Assembly: GCF_008107445.1 (NCBI RefSeq)
Contig: NZ_VSLD01000004.1
Location: forward strand, 62,001-126,000
Direction of reading: 5' to 3'
From: Arthrobacter echini
GTDB lineage: Bacteria > Actinomycetota > Actinomycetes > Actinomycetales > Micrococcaceae
Length of the DNA: 64,000 bases
Positions within the stretch are counted from its first letter, which is position 1; each line of letters starts with the position of its first letter. The notes beneath the pieces were generated by a model, which worked only from the letters and a program-made list of their open reading frames with translations, was not told the origin of the DNA and did no database searches. The position numbers were made by a program, and so were the translations under genes. This document shows positions 9,331-18,573 of this stretch, in pieces.

Positions 9331-12300
9331 GTGGCTACCCCAGCATCGCGTGAATCGTTCGTCCATCTCCACAACCACACCGAGTACTCGATGCTCGACG
9401 GCGCCGCCCGGCTGACGGATCTGTTCAGCCACACCGAGGAACTCGGCATGAAGGCCCTGGCGACCACGGACCACGGGTTCGTCTTCGGGGCCTTCGACTT
9501 CTGGAGCAAGGCCACCACCGCCGGGATCAAGCCGATCATCGGCGTCGAGGCCTATCTCACGCCGGGCACCGCGCGGAACGACCGCACGCGCGTCAAATGG
9601 GGTGGCGGAGGGCGCGACGACGTCTCCGGCGCCGGTGCCTACACGCACATGACACTGTGGTCCGAGACCACGGAGGGCATGCACAATCTCTTCCGCATGT
9701 CCTCGCTCGCCTCCCTCGAGGGCTATCTGTACAAGCCGCGCATGGACCGCGATCTGCTGCAGACCTACGGCAAGGGCCTCATCGCCACCACGGGGTGTCC
9801 CTCGGGTGAGGTGCAGACCAAGCTGCGGCTCGGGCTGTACGACGAGGCGAAGCAGGCGGCCTCCGACTTCCGGGACATCTTCGGCGCGGAGAACTACTTC
9901 TGCGAGCTGATGGACCACGGTCTGGACATCGAGCGCACCGTCAAGGCGGATCTCATCCGGCTCGCCGGGGAGCTCGGCCTGCCGCTCGTGGCCACCAACG
10001 ACCTCCACTACACCCACGCCGAGGACTCGAAGGCCCACGCCGCGCTCCTGTGCGTGCAGTCAGGGTCCACCCTGGCCGATCCGAAGCGCTTCAAGTTCGA
10101 CACCAACGAGTTCTACCTGAAGTCGCCCGCCGAGATGCGCGCCATCTTCCGCGACTACCCCGAGGCCTGCGACAACACGCTGCTGATCGCGGAGCGGTGC
10201 GACGTCGAGTTCAACACCAAGGCCAACTACATGCCGCGCTTCCCCGTGCCCGAGGGGGAGAACGAGCAGTCCTGGTTCGTCAAGGAGGTCGAGACGGGAC
10301 TGCACGCCCGGTATCCCGCGGGCGTGCCCGACGACGTCCGACGGCAGGCGGAGTTCGAGGTGGGGGTCATCACCCAGATGGGCTTCCCCGGCTATTTCCT
10401 CGTGGTCGCCGACTTCATCAACTGGGCGAAGAACAACGGGATCCGGGTGGGTCCGGGACGCGGCTCGGGTGCGGGTTCCATGGTGGCCTACGCGATGCGC
10501 ATCACCGATCTCGACCCGCTCAAGCACGGTCTGATCTTCGAGCGTTTCCTCAACCCCGAGCGCGTGTCCATGCCCGACTTCGACGTCGACTTCGATGACC
10601 GTCGCCGGTCCGAGGTCATCCGCTACGTGAGCGACAAGTACGGCGATGAGCGCGTGGCCATGATCGTCACCTACGGCACCATCAAGGCGAAGCAGGCACT
10701 CAAGGACTCCTCCCGCGTCATGGGCTACCCGTTCTCGACGGGCGAGCGGCTCACCAAGGCGATGCCGCCGGACGTGATGGGCAAGGGCCTGGCCCTTGCC
10801 GACGTGCACAACAAGGAGGCCAAGCGGTATTCCGAGGCGGAGGAGCTGCGCGAGCTCCTGCGTACCGATGCCGAGTCCGAGAAGGTCTTCGAGACCGCCC
10901 TCGGGCTCGAGGGGCTGAAGCGGCAGTGGGGTGTCCATGCCGCGGGCGTGATCATGTCCTCCGACCCACTGATCGACATCATCCCGATCATGCGCCGTGA
11001 GCAGGACGGCCAGATCATCACGCAGTTCGACTACCCCACCTGTGAGGGCCTCGGACTCATCAAGATGGACTTCCTCGGGCTGAGGAATCTGACCATCATC
11101 ACCGACGCGGTGGAGAACATCCTCGCCAACAAGGGTGAGGACCTCGTCCTCGAGGACCTCGAACTGGACGACCAGGCATCCTACGAGCTGCTGGCCCGCG
11201 GCGACACCCTCGGTGTCTTCCAGCTCGACGGCGGCCCCATGCGCTCCCTGCTGAAACTCATGCGTCCCGACAATTTCGAGGACATCTCGGCGGTCCTGGC
11301 GCTGTACCGTCCCGGACCCATGGGCGTGAACTCGCACACGAACTACGCCCTGCGGAAGAACGGCCTCCAGGAGATCGAGCCGATCCACCCCGAGCTCGAG
11401 GGTCCGCTCGAGGAGATCCTCGGCAGCACCTACGGGTTGATCGTCTACCAGGAGCAGGTGATGAGCGCAGCGCAGAAGCTGGCGAACTTCACGCTCGGCC
11501 AGGCGGACATGCTCCGCCGGGCGATGGGCAAGAAGAAGAAGTCCGAGCTGGACAAGCAGCAGGCGGACTTCTTCGCCGGGATGCAGGCCAACGGCTACTC
11601 GCAGGCCGCCATGGACAAGCTCTGGACCGTGCTCGAATCCTTCTCGGACTACGCCTTCAACAAGGCCCACACCGCCGCTTACGGTCTGGTCTCCTACTGG
11701 ACGGCCTATCTGAAGGCGCATCACCCCGCCGAGTACATGGCCGCCCTGCTCACGAGCGTCGGCGACGACAAGGACAAGCTCGCCATCTATCTCAACGAGT
11801 GCCGCCGCATGGGCATCACGGTGCTGCCGCCGGACGTCAACGAGTCGAGCGTGGACTTCACCCCGGTAGGTCGGGACATCCGCTTCGGCATGGGAGCCAT
11901 CCGCAACGTAGGGGCCAATGTGGTGGGGGCCATGGTCGGCGCGCGGAACGACAAGGGTGCCTTCGCCTCGTTCAGCGACTTCCTGCAGAAGGTGCCCGCC
12001 GTCGTCTGCAACAAGCGCACCATCGAATCGCTGATCAAGGCCGGCGCCTTCGACTCCCTCCGCCATCACCGCCGGGCCCTGGCGGTGATCCACGAGGAGG
12101 CCGTGGACTCCGTGATCGTCCTCAAGCGCAACGAGGCCGCGAACCAGTTCGACCTCTTCAGTGCCTTCGACGACGACGGCGGCATGGGCGGGCCCGGCGG
12201 ACTGTCGGTGGAGGTGCCCGATCTCCCGGAGTGGGACAAGAAGGACAAACTCTCCTTCGAACGCGACATGCTCGGTCTCTACGTCTCGGACCACCCGCTG

Positions 12301-12876
12301 CAGGGGCTCGAGGGGATCCTCGGCCAGCACGCGGACTCCCCGATCCCGTCGATCATCGGCGAGGAGGGTCCGGCCGACGGCGCGATCGTCACCATCGCGG
12401 GGATGATCACCTCACTACAGCGCAGGATCGCGAAGAACAGCGGCAACGCCTACGCACGGGCCGAGATCGAGGACCTGGCGGGCTCGATGGAGGTCATGTT
12501 CTTCGGGCAGGTGTACGGGCCCATCTCGGGCGTCCTCGCGGAGGACCTCATCGTGGTGGTGCGCGGACGGCTGCAGCGCCGCGACGACGGCGCGGTCATG
12601 CTGAACGCCCAGGAGCTCACGGTGCCCGATCTCAGCGGGGGGCATTCCGGGCCGGTGGTGATCTCCATGGCGCAGCACAAGGCCACGGAGACCGCCGTGA
12701 GCGCCCTCGGGGACGTCCTGAGGACCCATCCCGGAACCAGCGAGGTGCTGATCAGGCTCAACAGCTCCCGCAAGGTGGAGGTCATGAAGCTCGGGGTGGA
12801 TCTGCGCGTCACCCCCACGCCGGGGCTCTTCGGCGACCTGAAGGTGCTCCTGGGTCCGGCGTGCCTGGACGCCTGA
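9331..12876 (+). CDS. dnaE: DNA polymerase III subunit alpha
   Basis: Replicative polymerase subunit, 1181 residues, typical of DnaE1. Domains in order: PHP domain from the start (FVHLHNHTEYSMLDGAARL split as FVHLHNHTEY then SMLDGAARL), palm with catalytic aspartates in PDFDVDFDD (residues 415-423), the finger region with FNKAHTAAYGLVSYWTAYLK (about 774-793), helix-hairpin-helix, and an OB fold near 1010-1085 (GAIVTIAGMIT). GTG start, no Shine-Dalgarno, with a -10 hexamer immediately upstream (leaderless). The nearby genes are unrelated in function, so it is probably transcribed alone. Confidence 0.98.
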   Translation: MATPASRESFVHLHNHTEYSMLDGAARLTDLFSHTEELGMKALATTDHGFVFGAFDFWSKATTAGIKPIIGVEAYLTPGTARNDRTRVKWGGGGRDDVSGAGAYTHMTLWSETTEGMHNLFRMSSLASLEGYLYKPRMDRDLLQTYGKGLIATTGCPSGEVQTKLRLGLYDEAKQAASDFRDIFGAENYFCELMDHGLDIERTVKADLIRLAGELGLPLVATNDLHYTHAEDSKAHAALLCVQSGSTLADPKRFKFDTNEFYLKSPAEMRAIFRDYPEACDNTLLIAERCDVEFNTKANYMPRFPVPEGENEQSWFVKEVETGLHARYPAGVPDDVRRQAEFEVGVITQMGFPGYFLVVADFINWAKNNGIRVGPGRGSGAGSMVAYAMRITDLDPLKHGLIFERFLNPERVSMPDFDVDFDDRRRSEVIRYVSDKYGDERVAMIVTYGTIKAKQALKDSSRVMGYPFSTGERLTKAMPPDVMGKGLALADVHNKEAKRYSEAEELRELLRTDAESEKVFETALGLEGLKRQWGVHAAGVIMSSDPLIDIIPIMRREQDGQIITQFDYPTCEGLGLIKMDFLGLRNLTIITDAVENILANKGEDLVLEDLELDDQASYELLARGDTLGVFQLDGGPMRSLLKLMRPDNFEDISAVLALYRPGPMGVNSHTNYALRKNGLQEIEPIHPELEGPLEEILGSTYGLIVYQEQVMSAAQKLANFTLGQADMLRRAMGKKKKSELDKQQADFFAGMQANGYSQAAMDKLWTVLESFSDYAFNKAHTAAYGLVSYWTAYLKAHHPAEYMAALLTSVGDDKDKLAIYLNECRRMGITVLPPDVNESSVDFTPVGRDIRFGMGAIRNVGANVVGAMVGARNDKGAFASFSDFLQKVPAVVCNKRTIESLIKAGAFDSLRHHRRALAVIHEEAVDSVIVLKRNEAANQFDLFSAFDDDGGMGGPGGLSVEVPDLPEWDKKDKLSFERDMLGLYVSDHPLQGLEGILGQHADSPIPSIIGEEGPADGAIVTIAGMITSLQRRIAKNSGNAYARAEIEDLAGSMEVMFFGQVYGPISGVLAEDLIVVVRGRLQRRDDGAVMLNAQELTVPDLSGGHSGPVVISMAQHKATETAVSALGDVLRTHPGTSEVLIRLNSSRKVEVMKLGVDLRVTPTPGLFGDLKVLLGPACLDA

Positions 12877-12919
12877 CCCGGCGGCGGGCAGCTCCGTCCG
12901 GTGGCCCGGGTGCATTTGT

Positions 12920-12925
12920 TAATGT
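12920..12925 (+). promoter_or_regulatory. -10 hexamer, probable leaderless promoter
   Basis: TAATGT ends seven bases before the ATG at 12933; no ribosome-binding site is present. Confidence 0.5.
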
Positions 12926-12932
12926 AGAACCC

Positions 12933-13460
12933 ATGCGTGCCAGTCAGAAGCCGGACACCGGATCCTCCACCTATCCACCGTCCGTCTACGCCGTCGCCGA
13001 GGACCGCAGGTCGGTGCCTCCGGCCGGGGTGGTCTGGTGGCTGGGCTCCACCATCCTGCTCGGGGTGCTCGTCGGCATCGCCTGGTGGCTCCTCGCGCCC
13101 ACCGGGCGGATCTTCGGTGATCCGCTGGTGTCCGAGGACTGGGTGCTCCGGGATCTCACCCTCGCCGGGCTGGAACTGGCGGCCGGGATCACCGTGGGGG
13201 TCCTGGTGGCACTGCGCCTGGGCCTGCCGGGCGTCATCGGGCGGATTCTCGCGGCGATCGGTGGCTCGATCCTGGGCTCCCTCCTGGCCCTCGGCGTGGG
13301 GCAGGGGCTCGCCTCCCTCCTCGGACCCCATGGACGCGACGACCTCCCGGGGTCGGACTTCCTCCTCGCATCCTATGGAGCGCTCGCCATCTGGCCCGCG
13401 GCGGCAAGCATCATCGTCTTCGTCACCGCCCTGATCGGTCTCGCCCGCCGGAAGAACTGA
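12933..13460 (+). CDS. Unknown membrane protein, four predicted helices
   Basis: I do not recognise this family with confidence. The 175-residue product has a 35-residue hydrophilic, Ser/Pro-rich N-terminus, then about four hydrophobic segments: 33-56 (GVVWWLGSTILLGVLVGIAW), 75-95 (LAGLELAAGITVGVLVALRL), 98-122 (IGRILAAIGGSILGSLLALG) and 147-170 (YGALAIWPAAASIIVFVTAL). It ends in a basic RRKN. The ATG has no Shine-Dalgarno but a -10 hexamer seven bases upstream. It lies between dnaE and hisD, all on one strand but each with its own promoter-like hexamer, so context gives no function. DUF2567-like is possible but unproven. Confidence 0.8.
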   Translation: MRASQKPDTGSSTYPPSVYAVAEDRRSVPPAGVVWWLGSTILLGVLVGIAWWLLAPTGRIFGDPLVSEDWVLRDLTLAGLELAAGITVGVLVALRLGLPGVIGRILAAIGGSILGSLLALGVGQGLASLLGPHGRDDLPGSDFLLASYGALAIWPAAASIIVFVTALIGLARRKN

Positions 13461-13514
13461 CCCGCCCCCGCCGCCCGCCCCGGCACCACGGCTCCGGGTG
13501 CCGGCAGTGCCCGC

Positions 13515-13520
13515 TAGACT
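13515..13520 (+). promoter_or_regulatory. -10 hexamer of a probable leaderless hisD promoter
   Basis: TAGACT ends exactly six bases before the hisD GTG. The same hexamer and spacing occur before dnaE. Confidence 0.6.
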
Positions 13521-13526
13521 TCCGGA

Positions 13527-14891
13527 GTGACTTCAGCGGCCAGTACCCTGCCTCCCCTCGACTTCCGGACCATCGACCTGCGCGGTCACCGCCTCACGCC
13601 TGCCGGGCTGAAGGACGCCATGCCGCGGGCCGCCGTGAGCGCCGGATCCGCGGAACCCGCCGTGCAGGCGATCATCGACGAGGTCAGGAGCGGCGGCTTC
13701 GAGGCGCTGCGCAGTTTCGCCCTCCGCTTCGACGGCGTCGACCGTGACCACCCCCGGGTGCCGGCGGACGTCATCGCCGCGGCGGCCCACGCGCTAGACG
13801 ACGACGTCCGCTCGGCACTGCAGGAGGCCATCCGGCGCGCGCGGATCTTCGCCGAGGCTCAGCTCCCGCAGCCGGTCGTCGTCGAGCCGGCAGCAGGGGC
13901 ACGGCTCACCCAGATGTGGGTCGCGGTGGATCGGGTGGGTCTCTACGTCCCCGGTGGCCTGGCCGTCTACCCGTCCTCGGTGGTCATGAACGTGGTGCCC
14001 GCGCAGGCCGCCGGCGTGGGCTCCATCGCCCTGACCTCGCCCCCGCAGCGGGAGTACGGCGGGTGGCCGCACCCGGTGATCCTGGCCGCGGCGTCGATGC
14101 TCGGCATCACGGAGGTCTACGCCATGGGTGGCGCGCACGCCGTCGCGGCGCTGGCCTACGGGGTCGCCGACGCCCACGCCCCGGATCGGGGCATCGATCC
14201 CGTGAATGTCATCACCGGCCCCGGGAACGCCTTCGTCGCCACGGCCAAGCGCCTCGTCAGGGGTCGGGTGGGTATCGACTCCGAGGCCGGCACCACGGAG
14301 ATCGCGGTGCTCGCGGACGAGACGGCCGACGCCGCATTGGTGGCCGCCGATCTCGTGAGCCAGGCGGAGCACGACCCGCAGGCCGCGTCGGTGCTCGTGA
14401 CGGACTCCGCAGAACTCGCCGACGCCGTCCGTGCTGCACTGCGCACCGGTGCTGCGCGGACCCGCCACGCCGAGCGCGTGCGCACCGCCCTGTCCGGTCC
14501 GCAGTCGGGCGTGGTGCTGGTCGACGACATCGAGGCCGGCATCGCCGTGTGCAACGCCTACGCCGCCGAGCACCTCGAGATCCAGACGCGGGATGCCGCC
14601 GCCGTGGCCGGCCGGATCCGCAATGCCGGTGCCATCTTCATCGGGCCCTACAGCCCGGTCAGCCTGGGGGACTACTGCGCCGGGTCGAACCACGTGCTGC
14701 CCACCGGCGGCACGGCGGCCTTCGCCTCGGGACTCAATGTGACGACCTTCCTGCGCGCCGTCCAGCTGATCGACTACGACCGCGCCGCGCTGCACGAGGT
14801 GTCGTCGTCCATCATCGCGCTGGCGGAGGCGGAGAACCTCCCCGCGCACGGTGAAGCCGTCACGGCCCGCTTCGGGACGCCGGCGGCCTGA
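13527..14891 (+). CDS. hisD: Histidinol dehydrogenase
   Basis: HisD catalyses the last two steps of histidine synthesis, oxidising L-histidinol to L-histidine with two NAD+ and a catalytic zinc. The 454 residues carry the expected motifs: RVGLYVPGG (about 135-143), the conserved ITGPGNAFVATAKRL (about 230-244), GIDSEAGTTEIAVLAD, QAEHDPQA and the C-terminal AEHLEIQTRD and GDYCAGSNHVLPT, containing zinc-ligand and catalytic residues. GTG start; a GGA touches the start but there is no spaced Shine-Dalgarno, consistent with leaderless translation. No other his gene is in the window. Confidence 0.97.
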   Translation: MTSAASTLPPLDFRTIDLRGHRLTPAGLKDAMPRAAVSAGSAEPAVQAIIDEVRSGGFEALRSFALRFDGVDRDHPRVPADVIAAAAHALDDDVRSALQEAIRRARIFAEAQLPQPVVVEPAAGARLTQMWVAVDRVGLYVPGGLAVYPSSVVMNVVPAQAAGVGSIALTSPPQREYGGWPHPVILAAASMLGITEVYAMGGAHAVAALAYGVADAHAPDRGIDPVNVITGPGNAFVATAKRLVRGRVGIDSEAGTTEIAVLADETADAALVAADLVSQAEHDPQAASVLVTDSAELADAVRAALRTGAARTRHAERVRTALSGPQSGVVLVDDIEAGIAVCNAYAAEHLEIQTRDAAAVAGRIRNAGAIFIGPYSPVSLGDYCAGSNHVLPTGGTAAFASGLNVTTFLRAVQLIDYDRAALHEVSSSIIALAEAENLPAHGEAVTARFGTPAA

Positions 14892-14989
14892 TCGGGCAGC
14901 GGTCCGGGCGGGTTCGTCCGAGAATCACGGTGGTGGTGGAGAATCCCCGGAGCAGAATCACAGTGTTGTTGTTTGGCCGTTCCGCGCCC

Positions 14990-14995
14990 TAAACT
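14990..14995 (+). promoter_or_regulatory. -10 hexamer of putative nrdR promoter
   Basis: TAAACT, with TTGTTG at 14966-14971 as a candidate -35 (18-base spacing). The transcript would start near 15002 and carry a 29-base leader with GAGGTGG before the nrdR GTG. Confidence 0.45.
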
Positions 14996-15030
14996 GGCCG
15001 GAGGACATCGGATCGAGCTGAGGTGGTGCC

Positions 15031-15528
15031 GTGTACTGCCCGTACTGCCGCAACCCTGACTCACGCGTGGTCGACAGTCGCCTCGGCGACGACGGCTCGG
15101 CCATCCGGCGTCGGAGGCAGTGCCCGCAGTGCGGTCGCCGGTTCAGCACCGTCGAGACCACCAGCCTCAGTGTCATCAAGCGCTCCGGTGCAGGGGAGCC
15201 GTTCAGCAGGTCCAAGATCATCAACGGTGTGCGCAAGGCGTGCCAGGGCCGCCCGGTGACGGAGGATGATCTCGCACTCCTAGCCCAGGAGGTCGAGGAG
15301 AACATCCGGGCCAGCGGCGTGGCCGAGATCGATGCCCACGAAGTGGGCCTCGCCATCCTGGAACCACTGCGCAAGCTCGACCAGATCGCCTATCTACGCT
15401 TCGCCAGCGTGTACCGCGGATTCGAGTCCCTCGAGGACTTCGAGGACGCCATCGACACCCTCCGCCGCCAGGCGGAGGACGGCGCCCGCGTCCCCGGGGG
15501 AGCCCAGCGGCCACTGACCGCCCGGTAG
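15031..15528 (+). CDS. nrdR: Transcriptional repressor NrdR
   Basis: NrdR represses ribonucleotide reductase genes, sensing ATP/dATP. The 165-residue product starts with the zinc ribbon [17 protein letters not shown] (two CxxC pairs; the second is CPQCGRRF) followed by the ATP-cone (about 46-136, [19 protein letters not shown]). GTG start with GAGGTGG upstream. No nrd gene lies in the window, so its targets are elsewhere. The C-terminal 15 residues are less conserved. It converges on ppgK with a 23-base gap. Confidence 0.97.
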   Translation: MYCPYCRNPDSRVVDSRLGDDGSAIRRRRQCPQCGRRFSTVETTSLSVIKRSGAGEPFSRSKIINGVRKACQGRPVTEDDLALLAQEVEENIRASGVAEIDAHEVGLAILEPLRKLDQIAYLRFASVYRGFESLEDFEDAIDTLRRQAEDGARVPGGAQRPLTAR

Positions 15529-15551
15529 AACTCCCCGGTCACACCTTCGCG

Positions 15552-16364
15552 TCAGGCGGGGCCGTCGACGATCAGGGCGGCCTGCAGTGCGGCGCCCACG
15601 ATCCCCGCGTGATTCCTCAGCTGGGCCACTATGATCGGTGTCCGCAGATCGAGCAGGGGCAGGTACTCGCTCCCGCGCTTGGAGATACCGCCCCCGACGA
15701 TGAACAGTTCCGGCGAGAAGAGGAACTCGACGTGGGAGAAGTAGCGCTGCAGGCGTACGGCGTACTCCTCCCAGCCGATGCCGTCGCGTTCCCGTGCGAC
15801 GGCGGAGGCCTTCGACTCGGCGTTGTGCCCGTCGATCTCCAGGTGCCCCAGTTCGGCGTTGGGCACGAGTTTCCCGTCGAAGACGAAGGCCGAACCGATG
15901 CCCGTGCCGAGGGTGATGACCAGCACCGTGCCCTTCCGGCCCTTGCCCGCGCCGTAGCGGACCTCCGCGAGGCCTGCGGCGTCGGCGTCGTTCATGACGC
16001 GTACGTCGCGTCCGAGCACCTCGGTGAAGAGGGCGTCGACGTCGGTGTCCACCCAGCTCTTGTCCACGTTCGCCGCGGAGCGCGCCACGCCGTGCTGGAT
16101 GATCGCGGGGAAGGTCACACCCACGGGGACGTCCTCGGCCGGACCCTCGGGCCTGGAGGAGAGTTCGACGACGATCTGGCGCACCACCTCGGCGACCGCC
16201 TCCGGGGTGGAGGGATGGGGTGTGGGGATGCGATGGCGGTCCCCGACCATGACGCCCTTCTCGAGGTCGACGATCCCACCCTTGATGCCCGTCCCGCCGA
16301 TGTCGACACCGATGACCGTCGTCGGGAACTTCGCGGACTTCTTCTTGTCGGTGTGCTTGGCCAT
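15552..16364 (-). CDS. ppgK: Polyphosphate glucokinase
   Basis: PpgK phosphorylates glucose to glucose-6-phosphate using inorganic polyphosphate (and usually ATP); the family is characteristic of actinobacteria. ROK-type motifs are visible in 270 residues: VIGVDIGGTGIKGGIVD (about 17-33), the catalytic region NDADAAGLAE, VLVITLGTGIGSAFVFDG (about 146-163) and PNAELGHLEIDG. The N-terminus is Lys-rich. Ribosome site GGGGGA lies six bases before the ATG. It is 78 bases downstream of map on the same strand and may be co-transcribed with it. Confidence 0.95.
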   Translation of the reverse strand: MAKHTDKKKSAKFPTTVIGVDIGGTGIKGGIVDLEKGVMVGDRHRIPTPHPSTPEAVAEVVRQIVVELSSRPEGPAEDVPVGVTFPAIIQHGVARSAANVDKSWVDTDVDALFTEVLGRDVRVMNDADAAGLAEVRYGAGKGRKGTVLVITLGTGIGSAFVFDGKLVPNAELGHLEIDGHNAESKASAVARERDGIGWEEYAVRLQRYFSHVEFLFSPELFIVGGGISKRGSEYLPLLDLRTPIIVAQLRNHAGIVGAALQAALIVDGPA

Positions 16365-16442
16365 GGTTCCCCCTCGGGATGTGCCGGCGCGGGCCGGAGT
16401 GGATGATGCCGCGTACAGGACCCGCGCTGCGGGCAGGCCGCG

Positions 16443-17321
16443 TCAGGGCAGGGTGAGGATCTCGGCGCCCCGGTCGGTGACGACGAGCGTGTGCTCGAAC
16501 TGCGCCGTCCGCTTCAGGTCTTTGGTGACCACGGTCCAGTCGTCCTGCCACATGGTCCAGTCGATGGTGCCGAGGGTGAGCATGGGCTCGATGGTGAACA
16601 CCATGCCCGGTTCCATGACGCGCTCATAGGCCGGGGCGGCGTCGTAGTGGGGGATGATCAGGCCCGTGTGGAACGCCTCGCCCACCCCGTGTCCGGTGAA
16701 GTCGCGCACCACGCCGTACCCGAAGCGCTTCGCATAGGACTCGATGGTCCGTCCGATGACGTTGATCTGCCGGCCCGGCGCCACGGCGCGGATGGCCCGG
16801 TTCAGGGATTCCTCGGTCCGCTCGACGAGGAGCCGGGACTCCTCGTCCACCGCCCCGATGCAGAACGTGCGATTCGTGTCCCCGTGCACGCCGTCCTTGA
16901 ACGCGGTGATGTCGATGTTCAGGATGTCGCCGTCCTGGAGGACGGTGGAGTCCGGGATGCCGTGGCAGATCACCTCGTTGAGGGAGGAGCACAGGGATTT
17001 CGGGAAGCCGCGGTAGCCCAGTGTGGAGGGGTAGGCGCCGTGGTCGAGGATGAACTCGTGGCCCACACGGTCCAGCTGGTCGGTGGTGACCCCGGGCTTC
17101 GCCTGCCTGCCGACCTCGACGATGGCCTGCGCGGCGATCCTTCCCGCATGGCGGATCTTCTCGATGACCTCGGCCGTCTTGACCTCGGAACCGGTGAACG
17201 GCGCCGGTGCCTTGCGGCCCACGTACTCGGGCCGCTCGATGCTCGACGGGACGCGCCGCGGAGGTGAGACGGTGCCCGGGGTCAGGGTCCCGAGTGGGGC
17301 GGTGGCAGGAGACTGGGGCAT
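16443..17321 (-). CDS. map: Methionine aminopeptidase, type I
   Basis: MetAP removes the initiator methionine from nascent proteins. The five metal ligands are in place in the 292-residue protein: Asp in [17 protein letters not shown] (two Asp), His in [11 protein letters not shown], Glu in MVFTIEPML and Glu in QFEHTLVV. An extra N-terminal segment of about 45 residues (Pro-rich, then [19 protein letters not shown]) resembles the extended type Ic proteins of actinobacteria. The ATG lacks a Shine-Dalgarno; TAGGAT lies seven bases upstream, suggesting a leaderless mRNA. Confidence 0.97.
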   Translation of the reverse strand: MPQSPATAPLGTLTPGTVSPPRRVPSSIERPEYVGRKAPAPFTGSEVKTAEVIEKIRHAGRIAAQAIVEVGRQAKPGVTTDQLDRVGHEFILDHGAYPSTLGYRGFPKSLCSSLNEVICHGIPDSTVLQDGDILNIDITAFKDGVHGDTNRTFCIGAVDEESRLLVERTEESLNRAIRAVAPGRQINVIGRTIESYAKRFGYGVVRDFTGHGVGEAFHTGLIIPHYDAAPAYERVMEPGMVFTIEPMLTLGTIDWTMWQDDWTVVTKDLKRTAQFEHTLVVTDRGAEILTLP

Positions 17322-17328
17322 ACCCTTG

Positions 17329-17334
17329 ATCCTA
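17329..17334 (-). promoter_or_regulatory. -10 hexamer of a probable leaderless map promoter
   Basis: On the minus strand TAGGAT ends seven bases before the map ATG. Confidence 0.5.
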
Positions 17335-17425
17335 TAGGGGACTCGGACGGACGGCAGGAGGATGCCGCTCGTCCGTCGAAGTCCGTCGGAGACGGGGCCC
17401 GCGGGCCCGCGATCAGGAGGTCGAT

Positions 17426-17617
17426 GTGACGGAGTACTGGTTCAATGTGCGCACGCGCGAGGTCGAGGAGGACCGGCAGTCGGACTGGAAGCAGCTGATC
17501 GGTCCCTACGCCACGCGCGGCGAGGCGGAGAACGCACTGCAGAAGGTCAAGGACCGTAACGAGGCGTGGGAGAGCGACGACGACTGGGGCAAGGCGCCCG
17601 GTCCCGTCACGGGCTAG
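17426..17617 (+). CDS. Small SPOR-like protein (63 aa)
   Basis: A short real gene: GTG start with a perfect CAGGAGG five bases upstream. The 63-residue acidic protein ([17 protein letters not shown], then [19 protein letters not shown], then a DDDWG segment) has the FNV...[14 protein letters not shown] pattern of a SPOR-type fold, so it is often named SPOR domain-containing protein. It has no signal peptide or membrane helix and is cytoplasmic as written, unlike classical septal SPOR proteins. Its stop codon shares the CTAG sequence with the stop of the convergent panB. Confidence 0.85.
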   Translation: MTEYWFNVRTREVEEDRQSDWKQLIGPYATRGEAENALQKVKDRNEAWESDDDWGKAPGPVTG

Positions 17618-18495
17618 AAGCTGTGCTCCGGGCCGGGGAAGGTGCCGGAGCGCACGTCGGCCGCGAAGGACCGGGCGGCCTCCGAGAGCGTGCCCCGCAG
17701 ATCGGCGTACTGCTTGACGAACTTGGCCTGCCGGCCGCCGCGCAGACCGGCCATGTCCTGCCACACCAGCACCTGGCCGGTGGTCCCGGCGCCGGCACCG
17801 ATCCCGATGGTCGGCACGCCCAGGGCCGTGTCGATGCTCCGGGCCACCTCGTCGGGCACCATCTCCATCAGCACGCAGAAGGCTCCCGCCTCCTCCAGCG
17901 CCAGCGCGTCGTCGAGGAGTCGCTGTGCGGTCTCTCCGCGACCCTGCACGCGGTAGCCGCCGAGGGCGTGTTCGCTCTGCGGCGTGAAGCCGATGTGCGC
18001 CATGACCGGGATACCCGCTCGGACCAGGGCCCGGACGGTCTCGGCGTAGGCGGCGCTGCCCTCCATCTTCACCGCATGCACCAGGCCCTCCTTGAGGAGC
18101 CGCACGGAGGACTCCACCGCCTGCTCCGGGGAGACCTCGTAGCTCCCGAAAGGCAGATCGGCGACCACGAGGGCCGTGGAGGCAGCCAGGCTCACGGTCC
18201 GGCTGAACAGGATCATCTCGTCGAGTGTGATGGGGAGGGTCGTCGCATGCCCCAGAACGTTGTTCGCTGCGGAGTCGCCGATGAGCAGCACCTCGATGCC
18301 GGCGTCGTCGAACACCTGGGCCGCGTACTGGTCGTACGCCGTCAGCATGGCGAAGTGCCTGCCCTCGTCCTTGGCCTGCTGCAGGTGGTGGATCCGGACC
18401 CGGCCCGGCCGCTTCACCCCGTTCGACGCCTCCGCCGGGGGAACGGGGGCGGCACCTCCGTCTCCGTAGGGGGCAGGCAATTCGGCGTCGGTCAT
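17614..18495 (-). CDS. panB: 3-methyl-2-oxobutanoate hydroxymethyltransferase
   Basis: PanB adds a hydroxymethyl group from methylene-THF to alpha-ketoisovalerate, making ketopantoate for pantothenate and CoA. The 293-residue protein has the TIM-barrel motifs MLTAYDQYAAQVFDDAGIE, LLIGDSAANNVLGHATT, VADLPFGSYE, KMEGSAAYAETV, IPVMAHIGFTPQS and IGIGAGAGTTGQVLVWQDM. An N-terminal extension of about 35 residues is not conserved. A -10 hexamer sits six bases before the ATG. Other pan genes are absent; panB next to glnA2 is also the arrangement in M. tuberculosis. Confidence 0.97.
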   Translation of the reverse strand: MTDAELPAPYGDGGAAPVPPAEASNGVKRPGRVRIHHLQQAKDEGRHFAMLTAYDQYAAQVFDDAGIEVLLIGDSAANNVLGHATTLPITLDEMILFSRTVSLAASTALVVADLPFGSYEVSPEQAVESSVRLLKEGLVHAVKMEGSAAYAETVRALVRAGIPVMAHIGFTPQSEHALGGYRVQGRGETAQRLLDDALALEEAGAFCVLMEMVPDEVARSIDTALGVPTIGIGAGAGTTGQVLVWQDMAGLRGGRQAKFVKQYADLRGTLSEAARSFAADVRSGTFPGPEHSF

Positions 18496-18501
18496 GCCAC
18501 G

Positions 18502-18507
18502 AGACTA
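18502..18507 (-). promoter_or_regulatory. -10 hexamer of a probable leaderless panB promoter
   Basis: On the minus strand TAGTCT ends exactly six bases before the panB ATG, with no Shine-Dalgarno between. Confidence 0.55.
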
Positions 18508-18567
18508 GCGGCTGGCACCCGCAGGGCGCACCGCCGTACCCGGATGCCGCCCCTTCCGGCCGGTCAG

Positions 18568-18573
18568 TAGAGT
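18568..18573 (+). promoter_or_regulatory. -10 hexamer of putative glnA2 promoter
   Basis: TAGAGT predicts a start near 18580 and a 71-base leader ending in GAGGAG before the glnA2 ATG. No GlnR-like boxes are visible here, unlike glnA1. Confidence 0.4.

Noticed and set aside
10060-12330. Long open frame (756 codons) antisense to dnaE
   Set aside because: High-GC codon bias opens the opposite frame; it has no ribosome site, recognisable domain or plausible composition, and dnaE is unmistakable.
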